Shown in pieces: positions 38,401-45,889 of a DNA stretch of 64,000 nucleotides (position 1 is the stretch's first letter; each line of letters begins with the position of its first letter). Below the pieces are notes generated by a model. The model was not told the DNA's origin. It searched no databases and saw only the letters and a program-made list of their open reading frames with translations. A program made the position numbers and the translations under genes. Source of the DNA: Desulfobulbus sp. (GTDB lineage Bacteria > Desulfobacterota > Desulfobulbia > Desulfobulbales > Desulfobulbaceae); contig JAITGO010000006.1 in assembly GCA_031280615.1 (NCBI GenBank), positions 62,001 to 126,000 of the forward strand, in the 5' to 3' direction.

Positions 38401-41400
38401 GCGGCCAAGGTGCGGGATCGATTCGAGGTTTCGCTGCCTCTGCGCATGCTTTTTGCCCATCCGACCGTCCGCGAGCTGGCTGCCTGCCTGCATATCGAAG
38501 CCAAGGAATCCCGGCAAGACAGCGCATCGAGAACGGATCTGCCCCAAATCGTTGCCGATCCAGAGGGGGAACACCTGCCTTTTCCGCTGTCCTCCGTGCA
38601 GCACGCCTACGTGGTCGGCCGCAGCGGCCTGTATCCCCTGGGCCGGGTCGCAGCACACTGCTACTTCGAATACGACACCGTCGATCTGGATTTGGCCAGG
38701 GCCGAGGCCGCCTGGCAACGCTTGATCGCCCACCATGGCATGCTGCGGGCCGTGTTTCTCGAAAACGGCACCAACCAGCAGATTCTGGCCGAGGTGCCGA
38801 AATACCATTTGACCTGCCACGATTTCACCGCGCTTGCGCTTCCGGACGCGGAAAAGGGCCTGGCCGAGGTGCGGATGGAGATGTCGCACCAGGTGCTGCC
38901 CATCGACCGGTGGCCCCTGTTCGACGTGCGGGTCTCCCTGTACGGCCCCAATCGCGCCCGCATCCACATCAGCCTGGACAACCTGATCCTTGACGGCTGG
39001 AGCATGTTCCACGTCCTGAACGGCTGGTCGCGGCTTTATGCCGACCCGGCCACCTCCCTGCAGCGGCCGCAACTGTCCTTCCGCGACTATATGCTCAACG
39101 AGGCGGCAATCGGAAAAAGTGCCGCCTACCAGCGCGACCGTACCTATTGGCACGACCGGATGGAGCAACTGCCGCCGGCGCCGCGTTTGCCCCTGGCCCG
39201 CCAGCCCCTTGCCGGCGACCGCTACCGGTTCCATCGGCTGCACGAGGAGGTGTCGAGCGAGAACTGGAGCAGCCTGAAACAACGGGCCCAGACCATGGGC
39301 GTCAGCCCGTCCGGCCTGCTGTTGGCGGCCTATGCCGAGGTGCTGGGTACCTGGTCCGGCCAGTCGCGCTTCACCATCAACCTGACCATGTTCAATCGCC
39401 TGCCCCTCCACGCGCAGATCGATGCCATTGTCGGCGATTTCACCTCGCTCACCCTGCTGGCGGTGGACAGCGGCCAGGGCCGCTCGTTTGCCCAGCGCTG
39501 CCTCAACCTGCAACAACAGCTCTGGGACGATCTGGACCATCCCTGCTACAGCGGCGTCGAGCTGCTGCGGGAGAGAGGACAGGCTCAAGGCGGAACCGGC
39601 GACGGCATGCCGATTGTCTTTACCAGCGCGCTCGGGCTGAGCCGGAGCGACGAGGATGCCATTGGCAAAAGCAGCCTGGGCGACTTTGTCTACGGCATTT
39701 CCCAGACCCCGCAGGTCTTGCTCGATCACCAGGCCTTTGAAATTTCGGGCCGGTTGCTGCTGGTCTGGGATACGGCCAGGGAATTTTTCCCGGACGGCAT
39801 GATCGAGGACATGATGGCCGCCTACCTGGAATTGTTGGTCGGTCTGGCCACGGATGCCGATCTGTGGCAGCAGGACGAGGTGCTGCACCTGCCGGCCCGG
39901 CAGCGGGCTCGACACCGGGCCATGAACGCCACCGCCGAGATGTTTGCCGGTCCGCAGCTGCTCCATGAACTTTTTGCGGAACAGGCCGCCTTGCGGCCGG
40001 ACCAGCCGGCCATTCTCGCGGGCCGGACCAGCATCAGCTATCGTCAACTGGCGGCCCATGCCGGCACGATCGGCCGTAGGCTCCGCGCGGCCGGGGCCGA
40101 ACCCAACACCCTGGTTGCCATTGTCATGGACAAGGGGTGGGAGCAGGTCGCGGCCGCCCTGGGTATTCTCATGGCCGGGGCGGCCTATCTGCCCATTGCC
40201 GCCGACATGCCGCCCGAACGGCTGCACCATGTGCTTGCCGACGGCCAGGTGCGCCTGGTGTGCACCCAGGAGCACCTGCGGCATGCGCACCCCTGGCCCG
40301 ACAGCGTCCAGCTGATGGTGGCGGAAGAACTGGCCGAGGCGGATCTGGTCGCGCCTCTGCCGGATTTTGTGCAGCAGCCCAAGGATCTGGCCTACGTCAT
40401 CTATACCTCCGGCTCGACCGGTCTGCCCAAGGGAGTGATGATCGATCACAGCGGCGCGGTCAACACCATCAAGGATATGAATCGTCGCTTCGGCGTGGGA
40501 CCGGAGGACCGAATTTTCGGGATTTCCGCCCTGCATTTCGATCTCTCGGTGTACGACCTGTTCGGCACCCTGGCTGCCGGAGCCACCCTGGTGCTCCCCG
40601 ATCCGGACGGTCTGAAGGACCCGGGCCATTGGTTGCGGCGCATGCGCGAACATCGGGTCACCGTCTGGAACTCGGTGCCGGCCCTGATGCACATGTTGGT
40701 GCAGTACGCCGCAATACGCCCCGAAGAAGTCACCGCCTTGCTGCGGCTTGCGCTCTTGAGCGGCGACTGGATTGCTCCGGAGTTGCCGGCCGCGATAAGA
40801 ACCCTGTACCCGCAGGTCGAAGTGGTGGGCTTGGGCGGGGCCACCGAAGCCTCGATCTGGTCTATCTGCCATCCGGTTTTGGCGGCGCATTCCCGGAAAA
40901 CGCCCATCCCAGCGCCCATTCCCTACGGCCGGCCCATGGCGAACCAGAGGATGTATGTGCTCGACGAGACCTTGAAAGAATGCCCGGATTGGGTCCGGGG
41001 CGGGCTGTACATCGGCGGTGTGGGCCTGGCGCGGGGATACTGGGCCGATGCCGGGAAAACCAAGGCATCGTTTTTCATGCACCCCCGGACCGGCGAATGG
41101 CTGTACGCCACGGGCGACCGTGGGCGATACCTGCCGGACGGCACCATCGATTTTTTGGGCCGCGACGACAACCAGGTCAAGATTCGAGGCCATCGGATCG
41201 AACTTGGCGAGATCGAAAACGTGCTGAAATCCCTGCCCGGGTTGCGGGATGCGGTGGTGCAGCGGGTCGAGCGTGAGACAGGCAATCCGTTCCTGGCCGC
41301 CTGGCTGGTCAGTGCCGACGACAACGGCGCGGCTCCGGCCGACACGGCGATCAAAACCGCGCTGCGTGCCATTCTGCCTGAGTACATGATTCCGGAAATA

Positions 41401-44400
41401 TTGGTTTTTTTGCCGCAATTACCGCTGACCGCCAACGGCAAGGTCGACCGCAGGGCCTTGGCCGTGCCGGAACATGCCGCCATGGCCGCCGTGCGCCCGG
41501 ACCGGATGGACGAAGAAGCGGCGACCGAGCAGGAAGCGGCGGTGGCGGCCATCTGGCAACAGGTGTTGAAACAATCGCGGATCGATCTGCATACCAACTT
41601 TTTCGAGGCCGGCGGCGATTCCCTCAACGCGGTCGAGTTGACCAACGCCTTTTTCAAGGCCTTTCAGGTGGAGCTGTCGCTGACCGAGCTGTTCCAGGTG
41701 CCGACCGTTGCCGGCATGGCCAAGGCCTTGGTCGCGGCGGCAGGGAAGGGTGCCGGCCAAGAGGAATATGTTCCCGTCCCCCAGGTGCGGCCCGATCCGG
41801 ATGCGCGGCACGAGCCGTTTCCGCTCACCGACGTCCAACAGGCCTATTGGCTGGGCCGCAGCGCTGTCTATGAATTGGGCAATGTGGCTACCCATACCTA
41901 TTTCGAGATCGAAACCGTGGACATGGACCCGGAACGGCTCGAACGCGCCTGGCACAAAGTGGTGATTCGGCACGAGATGCTGCGGGCCGTCCTGCTGGCC
42001 GACGGTAGCCAACGCATCCTGGCAACCGTGCCGGAGTCCCCTTTCCGGACCGAGGATTTCAGAGAACTGATCCCCGAAGCCCGGCAGGAGGCCCTGCTGG
42101 CGATACGCCAGGAGATGGAGCAGCAGATGCACCCGGTCGACACCTGGCCGCTGTTCGACATCCGGATCAGCCGGATCGACGAGGTTACCAACCGGCTGCA
42201 TTTAAGCTTCGACGCCCTCATCCTGGACGGGTGGAGCATGGGGATCATTTTTTCGGACTGGAGCCGCTTTTATCGGGAATCCGACCCAATGCTGCCATCG
42301 CTGGAATTGTCCTACCGGGATTATGTCCTGGCGGATGCGGCTTTCAGGGAAACCCCGCTCTTCCAGCGCGACCGGGAGTACCATCTGGCCAGGCTGGCCG
42401 ATCTGCCTCCGGCCCCGGTGCTGCCACTGGCCATGCCCCTTGCCCAGGTCGACCGGCCGCGTTTTCGGCGATTGAGCCGGCGGTTTCCCTCCACCCTGCG
42501 GGAAAGTCTGCAAACCAAGGCCAGCCAACGCAATCTGACCATGGCCGGGGTGTTGCTGACCGCCTATGCCCATATTCTGGCCACCTGGAGCAACAGCGAA
42601 ACCTTTACCGTGAACGTCTCCTTTTTTAACCGCTTGCCGCTGCATGCCCAGGTGATGGATATTGTCGGCGATTTCACCTCGGTGCAGCTGTTGCCGGTCC
42701 GTCGTTCACCGGAAGAGCCCTTCTTCCGGCAGGCCGGAACGGTCCAACAGGAACTCTGGCAAGGGCTCGACCACCGCTATTTCGGCGGCGTCAAGGTGTT
42801 GCGCGAGTTGGCGCGGCAGCGTGGTACGCCCCAGGCGGCCATCATGCCGGTGGTGTTCACCAGCTTCCTCGGTATGGAGCAGAACGACCGGGACGATCAC
42901 CAGGCCATCGGCCTCCTAGGCCGGATGATCCACAATGTCAGCCAGACGCCCCAGGTGGTGCTCGACAATCAGGTGGGCGTGTTCGAAGGCGAGTTGGCCG
43001 TGCATTGGGACCATGTGGTCGATGTATTTCCGGACGGCCTGATCGAGACGATGTTTGCCGCCTATTGCCACCTTGTGGAGCAATTGGCCGGGGACGAAAA
43101 CGCCTGGAACGATCCGTTGCCGTCTTGCCTGCCGGCCGAACAGCAGGAGCGGCGAACCGAGATCAATGCCACCGAAGCCGAAACGCCGCCGGAACTGCTG
43201 CATGAATTGTTTTTGCGACAGGCACGGCACAATCCGGACAAGACCGCGGTGATCGACACCCGGCGCCGCTTTAGCTATGGCGAGTTGGCGAACCGCGCCG
43301 AACGTTTGGCCGCACTTCTTGCCCAAAAAGGGGCAGGCAAAAACGAACTGGTCGCGGTGGTCATGGAAAAGGGCTGGGAGCAGGTGGCGGCCGTATTGGG
43401 CACACTGATCGCCGGGGCGGCGTATTTGCCCATTGCTCCCGACCTGCCTGCGGAGCGCCTGGCTTTTCTTTTGGCAGACGGCCGGGTCCGATATGCCCTG
43501 ACCCAACCCTGGCTGCTGGACAGCCTGCAATGGCCGAAGATGGTTACCCCTCTGGCAGTGCGCGAAGACGATGCGGTCGACGACAATGCCCCGTCGGTTG
43601 TGCCCCGGCCGCAGCTGCGTCAAGACGACCTGGCCTATGTCATCTATACCTCCGGTTCCACCGGCCAGCCCAAAGGGGTGACGATCGATCATCGGGGCGC
43701 GGTCAATACCATCGCCGATATCAACCGGCACTGGGCAATCGACGGCGACGACCGGATTCTGGGCTTGTCGCAGTTGCATTTCGATCTGTCGGTCTACGAT
43801 ATCTTCGGCACCCTGGCCGCCGGGGCAACCCTGGTGCTGCCGCATCCCACCCAAGGCAAGAATCCCGCCCATTGGCTTGAGCTCATGCAGCAGGAAAAGG
43901 TCACGGTGTGGAATTCCGTACCGGCCCTGATGCGGATGTTGGTGGCCTTTGTCCAAGGCAGGGAAGACGCCTTGCTGCCGGATTTGCGTCTGGTCCTGCT
44001 CAGCGGCGACTGGCTGCCCACGGACCTGCCCGCCGGCATCCGCACCCTGGCGCCCCAGGCGCGGCTGGTCAGCCTGGGCGGTGCCACCGAGGCCTCGATC
44101 TGGTCGATTTCTTTTGCCGTGGACGCAGACACCACGGACTGGCCAAGCATTCCCTACGGTTTCCCCCTGGCGAACCAAAAAATGCATGTCCTGAACCAAG
44201 GGCTGCGAGACTGCCCGGACTGGGTCGCGGGCGAGCTGTATATCGGCGGCATCGGCCTGGCGCAGGGATATTGGCAAGACCGGGACAAAACAGCGGCCAG
44301 TTTCATCGTGCATCCGCAAAGCGGCAAGCGCCTGTACCGCACCGGCGATCTGGGCAGATATTTGCCCGATGGCGCCATCGAATTTCTCGGCCGGAAGGAT

Positions 44401-45063
44401 TTTCAACTCAAGATCAACGGCTACCGCATCGAACCGGGCGAAATCGAAGCGGCCTTGAAACGCCATCCCCAGGTGGAAGAAGCTTTGGTGCTGGGTTTCG
44501 ATACCGCCAGGAACGAAGAAAAACACCTGGTCGCCTATCTGGTGGCTTCGGCCGATGGTCCTTCGCCCGAGCCCGAGGCGCTGACGGTCTTTCTCCGCAC
44601 CCTGCTGCCCGATTACATGATTCCGGCCGAGATGCGGGTTTTGGCGGCCTTACCTCTCAGCGACAATGGCAAGGTGGATCGCCGCGCCCTGCCGCCACCA
44701 CGTATCCTGGCAGCGGCACCGGCCGGCATTCTCCCGAGGCGGCCGTTGAACGAGGAAGAACGAAAGATCGCCGGGGTGGTGGCCGAAGTGCTCAGTTTGG
44801 ACGAGGTCGATCCGACGGCGCAGTTCTTCGCCTTAGGCGCCAATTCGCTCGACATCGTGCGCATGCAGAATCACCTCAGCCGTCTGCTCGAACGCGAGGT
44901 CAGTGTGGTGGATTTCTTCACCCACCCGTCGGTTGAACAATTGGCCCGCTTCCTCGTTCAACCGGCAGGGCAGGGCGATCGCCAGCAACCGTTGCAGGCC
45001 GCGGGCCGAGCAAAACGGCGCGGCGCCTCGTTGCGGAGAAGGCCCACCGGGGTGCAATCGTGA
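29464..45063 (+). CDS. Giant NRPS: ArCP-(Cy-A-PCP)x4, four cysteine modules
   Basis: 5199 residues from ATG 29464 (AAGGAAAA upstream). Order of domains: aryl carrier (Ser49); Cy1 (D238...D243); A1 (TSGSTG at 712) with a methyltransferase-like insertion holding an intact SAM loop LEIGAGTGG (1231-1239); PCP1 (Ser1505); Cy2 (D1703/D1708); A2 (TSGSTG at 2179) with a second insertion whose SAM loop is degenerate (LHLGTRS, 2699-2705); PCP2 (Ser2973); Cy3 (D3172/D3177); A3 (TSGSTG at 3648); PCP3 (Ser4053); Cy4 (D4250/D4255); A4 (TSGSTG at 4729); PCP4 (Ser5128). There is no terminal thioesterase. Cy domains have DxxxxD in place of HHxxxDG, so they condense and cyclise. All four A domains read D-L-Y-N-L-S-L-I-W at the specificity positions, the known cysteine code. 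Expected intermediate: salicylate plus four tandem thiazolines. A2-A4 are more alike than A1. The Arg-rich C-terminal tail has no domain. Confidence 0.95.
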   Translation: MFDTPLNMPQTTAQPILSLAEMKKDIQEMLSEAVAIGMEDNLVELGVDSMQVMRLVNKWRRAGMDVSFAALMERPRLDDWSRFLTLRQSRKKALHVELPEAHDKGPFALSDVQYAYWIGRRPDQPLGDISCHAYLEIDGKGVDPERLHTAWLRVQRHHPMLRARFLEQGEQEILETPFSSTITVHDLRAHAPAQREEALAATRARLSHRLLRVELGEVAGLELSLLPERRTRLHFDLDLLVADVHSLHLVLRDLARAYAGQLPLAAPAGWSFAAYLRREAASQEYDLDLARRYWQKRLSELPGAPGLPLALQPEKMRAPEFKRRLHRLPLAAWQQLQRHAASHHLTPAMVLLTAYAEVLDRWSATSRFLINIPLFDRQEHADELAQVVADFTNLLLLAIDCSQVRTFVQRAHDIQSQFHQDVAHARYSGVQVLRDLARLRTGERTVAPVVFASNLGTSLIGPECREQLGRLHWMISQTPQVWLDFQTYEDEDGLLLAWDAVDALFPEGLVDQMFAAYARLLDTLIADAKQWQTACDLLAGSPQANRWQQALALPAAMPEKTEQCLHRDFFRHAAASPERIALIDPQRGPIRYGQLADQALRVAALLKHHGVAGNDAVAITLPRGADQIAAALGILALGATYVPVGIDQPASRRRSVHSQAAIAHVLTDGGRLSSLPWPPDCTPLDIAAAGQVQALPQPMDVHPDQSAYIIFTSGSTGTPKGVEVSHRAAWNTVDDINTRYEVRETDRVLAVSSLDFDLSVYDIFGLLGRGGSLVLVGEEHRRDASQWLELVRRHQATLWNSVPMLLDMLLHVAESTASHPLPLRLALLSGDWIGLDLPGRLRAAAPSCRVAALGGATEAAIWSNAFDVSLPLPEQWQSIPYGQPLRSQAYRVVDELGRDCPDHVAGELWIGGAGLAKGYRGAPELTAERFVVRDNLRWYRTGDLGRYMADGHLEFLGRRDFQVKIRGHRIETGEIETLLRRHPGVQEAVVTAIGTPGKSRHLAAYVVADSADASLFDELVQDEDQATRLAHSLVQAGRQQAGRLPARDVREAYTQFWQGMEDLAIPMICQSLNAMGVFIREGERYTLDLLLRRCRIKDEYRRLLGQWLAVLTEEGLLHREDAQTWVGTRALATATSPEQLAARWEKITAAAQRDAHAVILLDYLRQCCASHPALLRGELNPLQLFFPEGSWHVTEALYQHNPLADYYNRIVGQIVAAIVAALPADRPLRILEIGAGTGGTAASVLPHLPANRTRYLYTDITAFFVAGAQEKFKAYPFVEYRQLDIDRDPLLQGFTPHSFDLVLAANVLHDARHLNTTLAALGRLLAPGGHFVILEGTRNIRLQMLSIGFIEGLSHFADERLKDNLPLLSVDRWQALLAASGLEPLATFPERNELGAAFFEQHVLVARSPLRVRQFCPDRLSAFLEQQVPSYMVPAIYTLLATLPLTANGKLDRSALPQVAVQEERTGGDRTPQGPLETKLAAVWQEVLSLRPGRHDNFFELGGDSLLAIRIVTRIKNELGLALSLEQFFANPSLAELARALGQNDDQSAENTAASPAYPPLVPDAPNRHEPFPLTEIQQAYLIGRSGDYVLGQVASHCYFELDAETLDLERANRAWQRLIDQHDMMRAVMLADGRQRILAQVEPYRIRVLDLRDHSFAQAEVELMRLRKAMSHQVLPSDQWPLFDVRATLMPDQDVRLHIGFDNLIFDGWSMFHLLSEWRRLYDEPEGALPELALSFRDYVLAREALRDSSHDRKDREYWFARIPELPPAPELPLACGPGELQEHRFTRLADRLDATTWQALRQKGRAAGITPSGMLLAVFAEIIAFWSKSPQFTLNLTQFDRLPLHAQVNELIGDFTSLTLLAVDNGQGEHFVDRARALQRQLWQDLDHPLVGGVQIQRELARQRKEYGGGFMPVVFTSALGVDQLADNTSANNWLGRLVYNISQTPQIWLDHQVYEQDGALVLVWDAVAGLFPENMLEQMFAAYGRVLRQLATDEASWQQRRFDLLPASQQQRREEINATRAPECRDLLHTLFADRVAERPDHPAVIAPGRSLSYGQLARRSRHLALLLRDQGPTVNSLTAVVMEKGWEQVVAALAVLVAGGAYLPIDPSQPRERLHHLLTEGAVRTVLTQSWLLPALDWPESIALIAVDDLDEGEGETLLPAPVQQPEDLAYVLYTSGSTGQPKGVMIDHRGAVNTIVDINRRFGVGPDDRVLALANLGFDLSVYDIFGALAAGAGIVLPESDAVKEPAHWVELIRRHKVTIWNSVPAMMRMLVEHRHQTGTLYPSLRLALLSGDWIPVDLPAKIRTMTGGGRVVALGGATEASIWSNVYPVDREIPADWNSIPYGRPLANQRLYVLDTAMQLRPDWTSGQLYIGGIGLAHGYWQDANKTEAVFLRHPDSGERLYKTGDLGRYLPSGDIEFLGREDHQVKINGYRVELGEVEAAIKSHSAVLETVVTVGADNQLCAFLTLQPQQDELSLIREIEAQEADARWQGRLAGAEQRMRLDRGQIDPAVLKTLHWTIERMALAAMARTLNALGLFARTDEPHSIEVLLEKSRIAPRYHELFRQWLAIMVRAGLVRKANDTFVAEPVAWPEIPPSRSIGSTEPIAEDGGTAADATDTAEAVHAWLQRVEPFCVPLLRGERQALEVFFAEENQLTPESLSCLLPGAAATLEIMQAVTGVLARQASEAKPLRILHLGTRSLKAARAWLDQVASLPVHCTFSEQSLFFVEHLQAACADLPSADIRLLDIDREPVLQGWPLYAFDLIVADQALHRAAHIPTALANLQSLLAPGGLLLAREGTVNSHLQQLSAALLEDGFLRFTDERAATRQPFLNHRRWAAVLDEAGFHRVEVPFGEMSAVLGQTVLMAQAPNRVRVFAPELLQDFLAHKLPDYMRPAHCVPLAAFPLTGNGKIDRKALVAPQGAERGDAGQFTAAATTTERQLAAIWADVLQLEQVSVSANFFELGGDSLLATRIAAKVRDRFEVSLPLRMLFAHPTVRELAACLHIEAKESRQDSASRTDLPQIVADPEGEHLPFPLSSVQHAYVVGRSGLYPLGRVAAHCYFEYDTVDLDLARAEAAWQRLIAHHGMLRAVFLENGTNQQILAEVPKYHLTCHDFTALALPDAEKGLAEVRMEMSHQVLPIDRWPLFDVRVSLYGPNRARIHISLDNLILDGWSMFHVLNGWSRLYADPATSLQRPQLSFRDYMLNEAAIGKSAAYQRDRTYWHDRMEQLPPAPRLPLARQPLAGDRYRFHRLHEEVSSENWSSLKQRAQTMGVSPSGLLLAAYAEVLGTWSGQSRFTINLTMFNRLPLHAQIDAIVGDFTSLTLLAVDSGQGRSFAQRCLNLQQQLWDDLDHPCYSGVELLRERGQAQGGTGDGMPIVFTSALGLSRSDEDAIGKSSLGDFVYGISQTPQVLLDHQAFEISGRLLLVWDTAREFFPDGMIEDMMAAYLELLVGLATDADLWQQDEVLHLPARQRARHRAMNATAEMFAGPQLLHELFAEQAALRPDQPAILAGRTSISYRQLAAHAGTIGRRLRAAGAEPNTLVAIVMDKGWEQVAAALGILMAGAAYLPIAADMPPERLHHVLADGQVRLVCTQEHLRHAHPWPDSVQLMVAEELAEADLVAPLPDFVQQPKDLAYVIYTSGSTGLPKGVMIDHSGAVNTIKDMNRRFGVGPEDRIFGISALHFDLSVYDLFGTLAAGATLVLPDPDGLKDPGHWLRRMREHRVTVWNSVPALMHMLVQYAAIRPEEVTALLRLALLSGDWIAPELPAAIRTLYPQVEVVGLGGATEASIWSICHPVLAAHSRKTPIPAPIPYGRPMANQRMYVLDETLKECPDWVRGGLYIGGVGLARGYWADAGKTKASFFMHPRTGEWLYATGDRGRYLPDGTIDFLGRDDNQVKIRGHRIELGEIENVLKSLPGLRDAVVQRVERETGNPFLAAWLVSADDNGAAPADTAIKTALRAILPEYMIPEILVFLPQLPLTANGKVDRRALAVPEHAAMAAVRPDRMDEEAATEQEAAVAAIWQQVLKQSRIDLHTNFFEAGGDSLNAVELTNAFFKAFQVELSLTELFQVPTVAGMAKALVAAAGKGAGQEEYVPVPQVRPDPDARHEPFPLTDVQQAYWLGRSAVYELGNVATHTYFEIETVDMDPERLERAWHKVVIRHEMLRAVLLADGSQRILATVPESPFRTEDFRELIPEARQEALLAIRQEMEQQMHPVDTWPLFDIRISRIDEVTNRLHLSFDALILDGWSMGIIFSDWSRFYRESDPMLPSLELSYRDYVLADAAFRETPLFQRDREYHLARLADLPPAPVLPLAMPLAQVDRPRFRRLSRRFPSTLRESLQTKASQRNLTMAGVLLTAYAHILATWSNSETFTVNVSFFNRLPLHAQVMDIVGDFTSVQLLPVRRSPEEPFFRQAGTVQQELWQGLDHRYFGGVKVLRELARQRGTPQAAIMPVVFTSFLGMEQNDRDDHQAIGLLGRMIHNVSQTPQVVLDNQVGVFEGELAVHWDHVVDVFPDGLIETMFAAYCHLVEQLAGDENAWNDPLPSCLPAEQQERRTEINATEAETPPELLHELFLRQARHNPDKTAVIDTRRRFSYGELANRAERLAALLAQKGAGKNELVAVVMEKGWEQVAAVLGTLIAGAAYLPIAPDLPAERLAFLLADGRVRYALTQPWLLDSLQWPKMVTPLAVREDDAVDDNAPSVVPRPQLRQDDLAYVIYTSGSTGQPKGVTIDHRGAVNTIADINRHWAIDGDDRILGLSQLHFDLSVYDIFGTLAAGATLVLPHPTQGKNPAHWLELMQQEKVTVWNSVPALMRMLVAFVQGREDALLPDLRLVLLSGDWLPTDLPAGIRTLAPQARLVSLGGATEASIWSISFAVDADTTDWPSIPYGFPLANQKMHVLNQGLRDCPDWVAGELYIGGIGLAQGYWQDRDKTAASFIVHPQSGKRLYRTGDLGRYLPDGAIEFLGRKDFQLKINGYRIEPGEIEAALKRHPQVEEALVLGFDTARNEEKHLVAYLVASADGPSPEPEALTVFLRTLLPDYMIPAEMRVLAALPLSDNGKVDRRALPPPRILAAAPAGILPRRPLNEEERKIAGVVAEVLSLDEVDPTAQFFALGANSLDIVRMQNHLSRLLEREVSVVDFFTHPSVEQLARFLVQPAGQGDRQQPLQAAGRAKRRGASLRRRPTGVQS

Positions 45064-45103
45064 CGGAATCCATGAATATTTTTATCCAACCGGGGAGAGG
45101 CGC

Positions 45104-45844
45104 ATGACACTTGCAGAAGCCATGCCGGCAAAGAACGGCGCATACAGGAACTACACCAAAGTGGCGGAATTCTATCCTTTAAGCCTTCAATCCTTTTCCC
45201 GAAGCGAACAGATGTTCCGGCAGGAACTCGGACGGCTCGGCACTATCGGAGGGCCGGTGCTCGACATCGGTTCGGGGACCGGAAGAACGGTCCTGGCCAT
45301 CGCCGAAACGCTGCCGGAAGTGGAGATCATCGCGGTCGAACCCTCCACCACCATGCGGGCCGTGCTGATGCACCGGGTCATGCAAGATAGGGATCTGCGC
45401 CAACGGGTCACGATTTACAGCGACCCGATCCATGCCGTGCCGCTGCCGGAAAAGCTGAGCGTGATCGTGGCGTACGGCGTGCTCGGTCACTTTGACCAGG
45501 AGGAACGGCAGCTTCTCTGGCGCCGGCTGATCCCGAAGCTGGAGGCGGGTGCCCCCATGTTCGTCGAATTGCTTCCCATCGGCAAGTCGGTGGATTTCGA
45601 ACAGAAATTGGTGGAGGGCGAGCAGATCGGCCGTCGCAGCTACGAGGCGGTGTATTCCGGCAAGGCCGAACGGGGCGATCTGATGCGGATCAAGGCCAGG
45701 TGGCGGATCAGCGGAGGCGGCGGCCCGCCCTGCGTGATCGAGAATACCAATTTCTGGCACACCTTCACTCTGGAGGAGTTGGCCCAGGAAACAGGATTGA
45801 AGCTGCAGCGCCTGACGCCGGAATCCGGGATACTTTTTCCCTGA
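45104..45844 (+). CDS. SAM-dependent methyltransferase
   Basis: A 246-residue class I methyltransferase. ATG 45104 follows GGGGAGAGG. Motif I is VLDIGSGTGRT (about residues 50-60), motif II ends in IIAVEPS, and VIVAYGVLGHFDQ is motif IV. It lies 40 bp after the NRPS gene and 45 bp before the ketosynthase gene, so it is almost certainly part of the pathway. It could methylate the phenol, a thiazolidine nitrogen, a Cys alpha carbon or the terminal carboxylate; the sequence does not say which. In yersiniabactin and pyochelin such activities are embedded domains, so a free enzyme is unusual for this family of products. Confidence 0.85.
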   Translation: MTLAEAMPAKNGAYRNYTKVAEFYPLSLQSFSRSEQMFRQELGRLGTIGGPVLDIGSGTGRTVLAIAETLPEVEIIAVEPSTTMRAVLMHRVMQDRDLRQRVTIYSDPIHAVPLPEKLSVIVAYGVLGHFDQEERQLLWRRLIPKLEAGAPMFVELLPIGKSVDFEQKLVEGEQIGRRSYEAVYSGKAERGDLMRIKARWRISGGGGPPCVIENTNFWHTFTLEELAQETGLKLQRLTPESGILFP

Positions 45845-45889
45845 ATTCGCGCGGGTCAAGTTGATAGATACATCTAATTTCGATAAGTT

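Noticed and set aside
33565..41418. Minus-strand open frames of about 1000 residues opposite the NRPS
   Set aside because: Antisense shadows of the NRPS; low-complexity Gln/Gly/Asp/His-rich translations without recognisable families.
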